Position numbers and translations under genes: made by a program
Shown: positions 1 through 6,134 of the stretch, in pieces
How positions within the stretch are numbered: position 1 is the stretch's first letter
How the letters are laid out: every line of letters starts with the position of its first letter
The notes under the pieces: generated by a model
Database searches by the model: none
Seen by the model: only the letters and a program-made list of their open reading frames with translations
What the model was told of the DNA's origin: nothing
Assembly: GCA_038198445.1 (NCBI GenBank)
Contig: JBBPZZ010000070.1
Location: forward strand, 1-10,158
Reading direction: 5' to 3'
Length of the DNA stretch: 10,158 nucleotides
DNA from: JACDDK01 sp038198445
GTDB lineage: Bacteria; Actinomycetota; Rubrobacteria; Rubrobacterales; Rubrobacteraceae

Positions 1-126
1 AACACTTTAAGGCAGCGGCTTTCTCGCTTCGTCAGGAAGAGTCTCTCATTTTCCAAATCGGATCGGATGCACGAGATTTGCTTGCGGCTCTTTCTGCACC
101 GCTACAACCTCTCTCATCTACCATGA
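1..126 (+). CDS. IS1-family transposase, C-terminal 41 residues (partial, runs off left edge)
   Basis: Frame 1 is open from the first base to a TGA at 124-126 and encodes 41 residues. The segment LRQRLSRFVRKSLSFSKS followed by MHE and a hydrophobic/aromatic tail with HRYNLS closely matches, from memory, the C-terminus of the IS1 InsB (DDE) transposase, whose E. coli version carries LRQHLARLGRKSLSFSKS. The protein would catalyse IS1 transposition. Only the tail is visible, so whether the upstream catalytic part and the usual IS1 frameshift are intact cannot be judged. The family call is strong despite the short length because the RKSLSFSKS block is characteristic. The gene ends just inside the probable right terminal repeat of the element, as IS1 elements usually do. 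Confidence 0.82.
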   Translation, partial: NTLRQRLSRFVRKSLSFSKSDRMHEICLRLFLHRYNLSHLP

Positions 127-139
127 TTGAGCCACTACC
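1..139 (+). mobile_element. Right end of an IS1-family insertion sequence
   Basis: Besides the transposase tail, the minus strand read inward from base 139 gives GGTAGTGGCTCAATCATGG. This resembles the IS1 terminal inverted repeat, which begins GGTAATGACTCCAAC (recalled). It overlaps the transposase stop codon, as expected for a compact IS1 element. I therefore place the outer boundary at 139, with the bases from 140 (TAAACTTCA) as the possible start of a target duplication. The left end lies outside the window, so the repeat pair and duplication cannot be confirmed. Confidence 0.62.
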
Positions 140-175
140 TAAACTTCAAAGGTTTTACAAACATTTTACTTGCAT

Positions 176-204
176 TTGTCCGATCCAGTTTATGAACGTA
201 TAAA
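176..204 (+). promoter_or_regulatory. Candidate housekeeping-sigma promoter upstream of the GAF/HD-GYP gene
   Basis: TTGTCC (176-181), a 17-base spacer and TATAAA (199-204, continuing as AAT) form a good -35/-10 pair on the plus strand, in a notably A+T-rich stretch. It lies outside the predicted IS1 end at 139 and would give a leader of about 130 bases before the start at 342. Within that leader, ACGTG (222-226) and CACGT (233-237) could form a short hairpin or operator. No other gene is seen in 140-341. The match is by eye and no start site is known. Confidence 0.45.
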
Positions 205-341
205 ATCAGCATGTGCGAGAAACGTGGTGTTTCACGTGACCATGTGTCAGGAAACACTGAACGCAGCGCGCGGGCATTATACAAGAGTCTTCCTAGGATA
301 CTGGTGGGGAACATCGGGGTCGGTGAGGATCAAGGCAGCAG

Positions 342-1553
342 ATGGATAGCAAGCCTTTTTGGATAGAATGCTTTAACAGCACGGAGCGCCGAAGCTCGGT
401 GGTTTCCAACGCGATAACCGCGTCCGGTATCAGCCCTCCGGATAGTAGGCCGAAAGATGGCAAATCCGGTGCCTCCGAAGCGACGGTGCTGACGGTGCTG
501 CTCTCGGACCACCCTTCCGACGCCGTGGGGCGTATCCTTTCGTTGGCACGAGAGCACCTTGGCATGGATGTGGCTTTTCTCTCGGAGTTTGTCCGGGACG
601 AACAGGTCTTTCGGGCTATCGAAGGGGACCCGGAGCTCTTCGGAGTCCGGCAGGGCGATAAGGTTCCGCTTGAGGGTACGCTTTGCCGGCGGCTTATGAA
701 CGGCGTCATACCCAACGTCGTCAACGACGCGAATAGCCAGGCGAACGTCAGGGATCTCGACATAACCCGTAACGCGGGCATCGGTTCATACATCGGCGTG
801 CCTCTGCGGCACACGGACGGTAGGCTCTACGGCACGCTGTGCTGTGTGAGCCGCCTGCCGGACCCGACGCTTCGCAGCCGTGACGCGGAGTTCATGAAGC
901 TGCTCGCCCGCCTGATGGTCGAGCAACTCGAACGCGAGGAGTTGCAATCGAAGGACTGGCGGCTCCGGATCAAGACGACCGGCGTCGAGGCATTGCTGGC
1001 GGCGCTCGAAGCCCGCGACGGTTATACGGGGGAGCATTCGGTGGCCGTGATCGAACTATCGCTGGCCGTCGTGCGGCGGATGGCGTTATCAGATGAGGAA
1101 CTGACCGACATAAAGCAGGCCGCCTTGCTGCATGACGTCGGCAAGCTCGGCATTTTGGATGCAATTCTCGACAAACCGGCGCCCCTCGACGCGGAAGAAT
1201 GGGAGATAATGGCGGAGCATCCGAAGATAGGCGAACGCATCGTCTCCTCACTGGAGAGCCTCGCCCATCTCGCGCCCATTATCCGGTCCGAGCACGAACG
1301 TTGGGATGGTAAAGGCTACCCCGATGGTCTGTCTGGAGACCGCATCCCACTGGCAAGCCGCATCATCTTCGTCTGCGACTCATTCCACGCCATGATCTCC
1401 GACCGTCCCTACCGCAAGGCGCTCGATGTCCGGGAGGCGGCTGAAAGGTTGAGGAGAAACTCCGGTACCCAGTTCTGTCCGCTCAGCGTTCGAACACTCT
1501 TGAGCGTAATTAACGAGGGACGTCCAGCCGAGAGGCGGGACCGGGCCAGCTAG
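342..1553 (+). CDS. GAF domain and HD-GYP domain protein (putative cyclic-di-GMP phosphodiesterase or related hydrolase)
   Basis: This 403-residue cytoplasmic protein has no obvious membrane segment. A poorly conserved N-terminus (1-55) is followed by a GAF domain (about 58-200, ending with IGSYIGVPLRH and LYGTLCCVS), which in this family senses a small ligand or redox state. An HD-GYP domain covers about 215-390. Visible metal-site residues are H232, H264-D265 (LLHDVGKLGI), H293 (EHPKIGERI), H318, the GYP triplet at 325-327 and D346. HD-GYP enzymes hydrolyse cyclic di-GMP or related dinucleotides. The usual HHE motif is SEHERWDG here, so one histidine ligand is replaced by E317. This may change metal number or activity. 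The ATG at 342 is the first in-frame start with a plausible GTGAGG element upstream, though spacing is long. No partner gene reveals its pathway. Confidence 0.88.
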   Translation: MDSKPFWIECFNSTERRSSVVSNAITASGISPPDSRPKDGKSGASEATVLTVLLSDHPSDAVGRILSLAREHLGMDVAFLSEFVRDEQVFRAIEGDPELFGVRQGDKVPLEGTLCRRLMNGVIPNVVNDANSQANVRDLDITRNAGIGSYIGVPLRHTDGRLYGTLCCVSRLPDPTLRSRDAEFMKLLARLMVEQLEREELQSKDWRLRIKTTGVEALLAALEARDGYTGEHSVAVIELSLAVVRRMALSDEELTDIKQAALLHDVGKLGILDAILDKPAPLDAEEWEIMAEHPKIGERIVSSLESLAHLAPIIRSEHERWDGKGYPDGLSGDRIPLASRIIFVCDSFHAMISDRPYRKALDVREAAERLRRNSGTQFCPLSVRTLLSVINEGRPAERRDRAS

Positions 1554-1567
1554 GGCCATCCAGCCGC

Positions 1568-1573
1568 TACAAT
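1568..1573 (+). promoter_or_regulatory. Possible -10 element ahead of the restriction-modification gene
   Basis: TACAAT lies in the 52-base gap after the HD-GYP gene, about 33 bases before the next start. No convincing -35 box sits 16-18 bases upstream, so it may be weak, activator-dependent or fortuitous. If it works, the restriction-modification gene has its own promoter and is not only read through from the HD-GYP gene. Confidence 0.25.
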
Positions 1574-1605
1574 AGAGCTTCGCGCCAGTTCACGGAGAGG
1601 ATCAG

Positions 1606-4600
1606 ATGAGCGCACCGGCGGGGCTTTACGAGTTGGTCGAGAGGTTCGAGGGGAACATCCGGGCGTACAAGTCCGGCGACTACAATGAGACGCAGGCGCG
1701 CGGCGACTTCATAGACCCGCTGATGGGTCTTCTCGGCTGGGACGTCCACAACCAGCGGGGGATGGCCCCGGCTTACCGGGACGTGGTCGAGGAGGACCGG
1801 GTGAAGGTCGGGGGCGGCACGAAGGCCCCGGACTACGGTTTCTACGCGGGCGGCGCGCGGCGGTTCTTCCTCGAAGCCAAGAAACCCTCGGTGGATATAG
1901 CGGGCGACGTGAACCCCGCCGTGCAGCTCCGGCGCTACGCCTGGTCGGCGAGGCTCCCGCTCTCCATCCTCACGGACTTCGAGGAGTTCGCGGTCTACGA
2001 CTGCCGCTTCGAGCCGAACCAGGACGACCGTCCCGCGACCGGGCGGCTACAGCTCCTCACCTACGACCAGTACCCGGCGAAGTGGGACGACATCTCCGGT
2101 CTCTTCTCCCGCGAGGCGGTCCTCGGCGGGTCGCTCGAAAAATACGCCGAGGAGAACCGCAAGCGGCGCGGTACGGAGACGGTGGACGCGGCGTTCCTGC
2201 GCGAGATCGAGGGCTGGAGGAGCGCCCTCGCCCGCGACCTCGCCGCCCGCAACAATCTCAACACCCGCGGGCTAAATTTCGCGGTGCAGATGACGATTGA
2301 CCGTGTGATCTTCCTCCGCATGGCCGAGGATCGGGGGATCGAGGACTACGGCCGGCTGCTCGCACTGGTGAACGGCGGCGACGTGTACGGGCGATTGCTG
2401 CAAGTCTTCCGGGACGCGGACGACCGCTACAACTCTGGCCTCTTCCACTTCCGAACCGAGCGCGGGCGCGAGGAGGAGCCGGACACCCTGACGCCGCACC
2501 TCAAGGTGGGCGACGAGACCCTCAAGGGCATCATCCGCGGCCTCTACTACCCGGAGAGCCCCTACGAGTTCTCGGTGCTGCCGGTGGACGTGCTCGGGCA
2601 GGTCTACGAGCAGTTCCTGGGGAAGGTCATTCGCCTGGCCGGCCACGAGGCCGTCGTGGAGGAGAAACCGGAGGTCCGAAAGGCCGGGGGCGTCTACTAC
2701 ACCCCGACGTATATCGTGGATTACATCGTCGAGCACACCGTCGGCAAGCTGCTGGAGGGGAAGAGGCCCGGCCCGCGCGGCGGGGCGAGCCGGCTGAAGA
2801 TAGTTGACCCCGCGTGCGGGAGCGGGTCGTTCCTGATCGGGGCGTACCGATACCTCCTCGACTGGCACCGCGACCGCTACCTGGAGGACGGCCCAGAGAA
2901 ATGGAAGGACCGGATCCACGAAGGCTCCGGCGGACAGTGGCACCTGACGATAGACGAGAAGCGGCGCATCCTGCTCAACAACATCTTCGGCGTGGACATA
3001 GACCCGCAGGCCGTGGAGGTGACGAAGCTCTCCCTGCTCCTCAAGGTGCTCGAAGGCGAGTCCGAAAGCTCGCTCGCCACCCAGCTAAGGATGTTCCAGG
3101 AGCGCGCCCTGCCCGACCTCGACAACAACATCAAGTGCGGCAACTCCCTCATCGGCCCCGACTTCTACGAAAACGAGCAGATGATGCTCCTCGACGAAGA
3201 GGAGCACTACCGCATAAACGTCTTCGACTGGCAGAGCGCCTTCCCGCAAGCCTTCGGCGGCGACGACCCCGGCTTCGACGCCGTGATCGGCAACCCGCCC
3301 TACATCCGCATCCAGGCGCTGAAGGAGTTCGCGCCAGTCGAAGTCGAGCACTACAAGCGTGCGTATCGCTCGGCGGGCAAGGGCAACTACGACATCTACG
3401 TCGTCTTTGTCGAGCGCGGCCTTTCGATGCTAAATACGAACGGGCGGCTCGGCTACATCCTGCCGCACAAGTTCTTCAACGCCAAGTACGGAGCGCCGGT
3501 ACGCGAGTTGATCTCCTCGGGCAAGCATCTCGCCGAGGTCGTCCACTTTGGCGATGAGCAGGTCTTCGCGGGGGCGATGACATATACCGCACTGATGTTT
3601 CTCGACAAAGCAGGCAACGAGAAGCTTAACTTCGTGAAGGTCTCCAATTTAACTGCTTGGCGCATAAATAGAGAAGTGGAAGAGGGCGAAGTCCCAGCGC
3701 AGAACGTTACCGCCGAGGATTGGAACTTCGTTATAGGCAGCGGCGCGGATCTGTTCAAATGTCTCAGGCAAATGCCCGTAAAGCTCGGAGAAGTTGCGAG
3801 GATTTTTCAAGGGCTTGTCACTGGCGCGGACAAAGCGTTCGTACTACAGCAGACACAGCCACCTGAGAATGGTTTAGTTGCGGTCAGAGACCGTAGCAAC
3901 ACAGAGTGGCAGCTAGAGAACGAAATTCTCAAGCCATTCATCAACGATGTCTCGGTATCGTCGTACGATCATCCTTCGCCGGAACATCAGATTGTTTTTC
4001 CTTATCGTGTGGTCGACGGCAGGGCTGAACTGCTGAACGCCGCCGAGTTGAGGGATCGTTTCCCGCGAACCTGGGACTACTTTAACCACAACCGAACCGT
4101 TCTTGAGGATCGGGAGGGCGGCAAGTGGAGGCACGAGCGTTGGTACGCTTTCGGGCGAACGCAGAACCTAACGCAAATGGAAGATGCCAAGCTGATAGTC
4201 CAGGTCGTCTCCCGGACGGGTCGCTACGCCTACGATAGTACGGGAATCTACTTTACGGGCGGCGGCAATGGCCCTTACTACGGAGTGCGTTGGTCGAATC
4301 CCAAAGACCAGCACTCGCTGCACTACTTGCAGGGAGTGCTTAACTCGACACTCTCAGATTTTTACTTGCATCGAATCAGCACGACGTTCCGCGGCGGTTA
4401 TTGGTCATACGGCAAGCGGTTTATCGAGCAGCTTCCCATTCGCACCATAGACTTCTCCGACCCAGAGGACGTGGCGCGGTATGATCGGATGGTGGGGCGG
4501 ATGCTGGAGTTGCATGAGCGGCTGGCGGGGGCGAGGATCGAGCGGGAGCGGACGGTTATAGGACACCAGATCTCCGCCACCGACCGCCAGATCGACCGTC

Positions 4601-4662
4601 TCGTCTACGAGCTATACGGCCTTACCGATGAGGAGATCGGCATTGTCGAAGGTGCTAAGTAA
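1606..4662 (+). CDS. Type IIG-like single-chain restriction-modification enzyme (Eco57I-type adenine methylase fused to a PD-(D/E)xK nuclease)
   Basis: This 1018-residue protein appears to combine DNA cleavage, adenine methylation and sequence recognition. The N-terminal region resembles HsdR_N-type nucleases: P75-D76, then E90-A-K92 (FFLEAKKP), fits a PD-(D/E)xK site. A helical connector (about 190-370) leads to an N6-adenine methylase core with the SAM-binding motif DPACGSGSF (401-409) and catalytic motif NPPY (563-566). Residues from about 720 onward, starting near MPVKLGEVARIFQGLVTGAD, match a TaqI-like C-terminal specificity domain. The last about 45 residues form a charged helix. Start ATG 1606 has GGAGAGG five bases upstream. 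Roughly 3600-4400 is visibly poorer in G+C than the nuclease and methylase parts, suggesting a swapped specificity segment. The 3' end is repeated twice downstream. A solitary methylase is less likely because the nuclease motif is present. The recognition site cannot be read from sequence. Confidence 0.88.
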   Translation: MSAPAGLYELVERFEGNIRAYKSGDYNETQARGDFIDPLMGLLGWDVHNQRGMAPAYRDVVEEDRVKVGGGTKAPDYGFYAGGARRFFLEAKKPSVDIAGDVNPAVQLRRYAWSARLPLSILTDFEEFAVYDCRFEPNQDDRPATGRLQLLTYDQYPAKWDDISGLFSREAVLGGSLEKYAEENRKRRGTETVDAAFLREIEGWRSALARDLAARNNLNTRGLNFAVQMTIDRVIFLRMAEDRGIEDYGRLLALVNGGDVYGRLLQVFRDADDRYNSGLFHFRTERGREEEPDTLTPHLKVGDETLKGIIRGLYYPESPYEFSVLPVDVLGQVYEQFLGKVIRLAGHEAVVEEKPEVRKAGGVYYTPTYIVDYIVEHTVGKLLEGKRPGPRGGASRLKIVDPACGSGSFLIGAYRYLLDWHRDRYLEDGPEKWKDRIHEGSGGQWHLTIDEKRRILLNNIFGVDIDPQAVEVTKLSLLLKVLEGESESSLATQLRMFQERALPDLDNNIKCGNSLIGPDFYENEQMMLLDEEEHYRINVFDWQSAFPQAFGGDDPGFDAVIGNPPYIRIQALKEFAPVEVEHYKRAYRSAGKGNYDIYVVFVERGLSMLNTNGRLGYILPHKFFNAKYGAPVRELISSGKHLAEVVHFGDEQVFAGAMTYTALMFLDKAGNEKLNFVKVSNLTAWRINREVEEGEVPAQNVTAEDWNFVIGSGADLFKCLRQMPVKLGEVARIFQGLVTGADKAFVLQQTQPPENGLVAVRDRSNTEWQLENEILKPFINDVSVSSYDHPSPEHQIVFPYRVVDGRAELLNAAELRDRFPRTWDYFNHNRTVLEDREGGKWRHERWYAFGRTQNLTQMEDAKLIVQVVSRTGRYAYDSTGIYFTGGGNGPYYGVRWSNPKDQHSLHYLQGVLNSTLSDFYLHRISTTFRGGYWSYGKRFIEQLPIRTIDFSDPEDVARYDRMVGRMLELHERLAGARIERERTVIGHQISATDRQIDRLVYELYGLTDEEIGIVEGAK
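4520..4662 (+). repeat. Direct repeat copy A: 3' end of the restriction-modification gene
   Basis: This is the copy inside the intact gene. Bases 4538-4638 are identical, over 101 bases, to 6151-6251 (copy C). The block starting at GAGCGGACGG is also shared with copy B (5335 on) and is identical in all three for its first 38 bases. The three copies are in the same orientation, about 0.8 kb apart. After ...DEEI the reading differs: copy A ends GIVEGAK, whereas B and C end QVVEEATAR and QVVEEVTAR. Copy A thus has an altered tail, as if the last codons were replaced when the downstream DNA arrived. Confidence 0.93.
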
Positions 4663-4700
4663 ACCGCTTGCGGAGCAAAACTGGATCAAATAAATTGCTT

Positions 4701-4970
4701 TTAACCCTCAGCCATTTCGTCCAGGTTATTGCTGGCCCTCGTATCCGGGTTGGTGCGTAGATACTCTTTGCCGTCTCGCCGAGACACCGCATGAGCATTT
4801 GCCAACTCGCCTCGCTTTGCCATGTTAATAGCGGTTTCTACGGGAGTGTAGTTCTTGTTTCCTTCGAGCTGGACATGGCTGATGTTGCCTTTTTTGTCTT
4901 GCCTAGCATCGACAACTTTTCTCTTGCCGCTCAAACCGTAAACCTCCGAAGTTAAGGTGTCGCCTGCCAT
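4701..4970 (-). CDS. DUF3892 family small protein
   Basis: An 89-residue soluble protein. The pattern VVDARQDKKGNISHVQLEG, then TPVETAINMAKRGELANA, then RRDGKEYLRTNPD and a final NNLDEM matches the DUF3892 family as I recall it. The biochemical function of that family is unknown. I chose ATG 4970. A TTG at 5000 would add ten residues but has no better ribosome site. No Shine-Dalgarno sequence precedes the ATG, while TACTAT on the minus strand (4979-4984) is well placed for a leaderless transcript. The gene diverges from the DUF2283 gene and converges on the restriction-modification gene with 38 bases between stops. The region is lower in G+C than its neighbours, which suggests a separate origin. 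Pairing with DUF2283 hints at a two-gene module, but no toxin or antitoxin role is shown. Confidence 0.78.
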   Translation of the reverse strand: MAGDTLTSEVYGLSGKRKVVDARQDKKGNISHVQLEGNKNYTPVETAINMAKRGELANAHAVSRRDGKEYLRTNPDTRASNNLDEMAEG

Positions 4971-4989
4971 TGTGGTTAATAGTACAATG
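4968..4989. promoter_or_regulatory. Palindrome between divergent DUF3892 and DUF2283 genes (candidate operator)
   Basis: CATTGT (4968-4973) and ACAATG (4984-4989) are perfect inverted arms around a 10-base spacer. The left arm contains the DUF3892 start codon on the minus strand. The right arm contains an in-frame ATG (4987) that could start the DUF2283 gene. A minus-strand TACTAT box lies at 4979-4984, partly in the spacer. Such placement would let one dimeric regulator control both directions, but 6-base arms can arise by chance. Confidence 0.35.
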
Positions 4990-5046
4990 CACGAGTCCAA
5001 AAGCCCAGTAGCATTTCAGGTACACCCGCAAGAAGGGCAGGCCGGA

Positions 5047-5307
5047 GTGAAGTTCGACTACCATCCAGACACGGACTCACTGTACATCGATTTGAACCCC
5101 GGAAGAGAGCGCAAACCCGGCGGTACACAGGAGGTCGTAGGTTTGGGAGAGTACGATATCGTCATAGACGTGGACGGTGACGGCGTGCCGGTGGGCATAG
5201 ACATAGGCAGCTTCGCTTCCCAAATCGTGGACATCACCAAACTAGAGGCCGAAGGCCCGATCTTCGGCCTTGTCCGCGCCCGCGACTCCGAAAGACGAGT
5301 GAGTTAG
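5047..5307 (+). CDS. DUF2283 family small protein
   Basis: An 86-residue protein of unknown function. The N-terminus KFDYHPDTDSLYIDL and the later DGVPVGIDIGSFASQI match the DUF2283 pattern (a YDxxxDxLYI strand, then a D-G-x-x-GI-x-I segment). The family is small, is often encoded near mobile or toxin-antitoxin genes, and has no established activity. I chose GTG 5047 because family homology begins at the next residue and GAAGGG lies about nine bases upstream. In-frame alternatives are ATG 4987, which sits in a palindrome, and GTG 4957; they add 20 and 30 residues that look unconserved. The gene is followed within 25 bases by repeat copy B, so it is the last gene of its cassette. The long acidic middle (DIVIDVDGDG) is typical of the family. 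Confidence 0.72.
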   Translation: MKFDYHPDTDSLYIDLNPGRERKPGGTQEVVGLGEYDIVIDVDGDGVPVGIDIGSFASQIVDITKLEAEGPIFGLVRARDSERRVS

Positions 5308-5331
5308 ACAGAACCGATCCGGGAGATGCCA

Positions 5332-5457
5332 AGCGAGCGGACGGTTATAGGACACCAGATCTCCGCCACCGATCGCCAGATAGACCGCCTCGTCTACGAA
5401 CTGTACAGCCTCACCGACGAGGAGATACAGGTAGTCGAGGAGGCCACGGCTCGGTGA
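5332..5457 (+). pseudogene. Repeat copy B: orphan 3' fragment of a restriction-modification gene homologue
   Basis: In-frame reading gives ERTVIGHQISATDRQIDRL and continues to ...DEEIQVVEEATAR and TGA, the same C-terminal helix as the large enzyme. From 5335, 38 bases are identical to copy A. The next 65 bases or so hold nine differences, eight synonymous and one changing Gly to Ser. The fragment therefore diverged while it was still coding under selection and was cut off later. An in-frame ATG at 5326, preceded by GGGAG with almost no spacing, could give a 43-residue peptide, but I see no reason to think it is a working protein. It separates the DUF2283 gene from the toxin-antitoxin pair. 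Confidence 0.85.
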
Positions 5458-5480
5458 TAGACTCCCATCATGCAGGGCAA

Positions 5481-5499
5481 TTGTCGCAGGCCCTGACAA
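5481..5499. promoter_or_regulatory. Short inverted repeat ahead of the toxin-antitoxin operon
   Basis: TTGTC (5481-5485) and GACAA (5495-5499) are inverted, and CAGGG (5472-5476) with CCCTG (5491-5495) forms an overlapping inverted pair. This lies 20-45 bases before the antitoxin start, where autoregulatory operators usually sit in such operons. No clear -10 box was seen, so this is a weak proposal. Confidence 0.25.
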
Positions 5500-5517
5500 A
5501 AGCGGACAGGAGAGTTT

Positions 5518-5769
5518 GTGGACGGCACGCTGAGAGCTATTGAGGTAGAGGGTACGGTGGATGAACAGCGCCGGCTCCATGTGGACGAACCCCTGCCGGT
5601 CGGTGGTCCGGGGCGTGTGCGGGTGCTGGTATTGATCCCTGATGGTCCAGGCCCGGAGGAGCAGGAATGGTTGCGGGCCGCAGCCTCTAATCCGGCCTTC
5701 GACTTTCTCCAGCATGAGGAAGAAGACCTCTACGGTCTGGCCGATGGGCGTCCTTTTATCGGCCATTGA
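5518..5769 (+). CDS. Antitoxin of a MazF/PemK-type toxin-antitoxin pair
   Basis: An 83-residue acidic protein. The N-terminal part (AIEVEGTVDEQRRLHVDEPL, then GRVRVLVLIP) has the beta-strand pattern of small DNA-binding antitoxins of the AF2212/AbrB-like kind, which make x-LDEPLPL-x-x-G-x-R-V-x-V strands. The acidic C-terminal part (NPAFDFLQHEEEDLYGLADG) is of the sort that wraps around and blocks a toxin. It would neutralise the downstream ribonuclease and probably repress the operon. Start GTG 5518 has AGGAG five bases upstream. The stop overlaps the toxin start by four bases (TTGA), so the two are translationally coupled. The family assignment of the antitoxin alone is moderate; the toxin next door makes it firm. 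Confidence 0.8.
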   Translation: MDGTLRAIEVEGTVDEQRRLHVDEPLPVGGPGRVRVLVLIPDGPGPEEQEWLRAAASNPAFDFLQHEEEDLYGLADGRPFIGH

Positions 5770-6134
5770 CCAGGGGTAAAGTCGTACTGGTACCCTTTCC
5801 TTTCGATGATCTCTCGACCACGAAAGTGCGCCCGGCGATCTGTCTCACGGATCCAGTAGGGATTCATCGTCATGTAGTTCTTGCGTTCATTACCAGCCGT
5901 GCGCCTGACCGATTGCTGGAAACCGACATCGTTCTCGATCCAGCACGGGCCGAACATGCGACGACGGGCCTGCGGGTCCGATCCGTGCTCCGCTTGCACC
6001 GACTAATGACGGTTTCAACGTCTCTACTCCAACGCGAGCTGGGTGAACTTTCCTCTGACGCGCAGGCGGAGGTCGATAGCAAGCTACGCAAGCTGTTCGC
6101 ACTTGGAGATCCCGTGAGCGAGCCGAACCCGTAG
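5766..6134 (+). CDS. PemK/MazF family toxin, predicted mRNA endoribonuclease
   Basis: A 122-residue protein with the MazF fold signature at its N-terminus: RGKVVLVPFPFDDLS, then KVRPAICL with R22-P23, and FITSR with T43-S44. Conserved Arg and Thr/Ser residues at these places form the active site of sequence-specific mRNA-cleaving MazF enzymes. Length is normal for the family. Start TTG 5766 overlaps the antitoxin stop by four bases and has no Shine-Dalgarno sequence, so translation probably depends on re-initiation, which keeps toxin below antitoxin. The C-terminal tail from about residue 90 is variable. The TAG stop at 6132-6134 is followed immediately, in the same frame, by 48 sense codons from repeat copy C, so readthrough would append the C-terminal helix of the restriction enzyme. 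It belongs to the second cassette. Confidence 0.9.
   Translation: MTRGKVVLVPFPFDDLSTTKVRPAICLTDPVGIHRHVVLAFITSRAPDRLLETDIVLDPARAEHATTGLRVRSVLRLHRLMTVSTSLLQRELGELSSDAQAEVDSKLRKLFALGDPVSEPNP

Noticed and set aside
293..814. Minus-strand 173-residue open frame under the GAF domain
   Set aside because: It is the antisense of a clear GAF/HD-GYP gene, with Arg/Ser-rich shadow composition and no family pattern.
2272..2943. Long minus-strand frame (223 residues) within the restriction gene
   Set aside because: High G+C leaves antisense frames open; composition is Val/Leu/Pro/Arg shadow and the plus strand has definite motifs.
2814..3557. Plus-strand alternative frame (247 residues) inside the restriction gene
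   Set aside because: Arg/Pro-rich out-of-frame reading overlapping the methylase motifs; not credible as protein.
4664..4673. CCGCTTGCGG as terminator of the restriction gene
   Set aside because: Four-pair stem with a two-base loop and no T-run; too weak to call.
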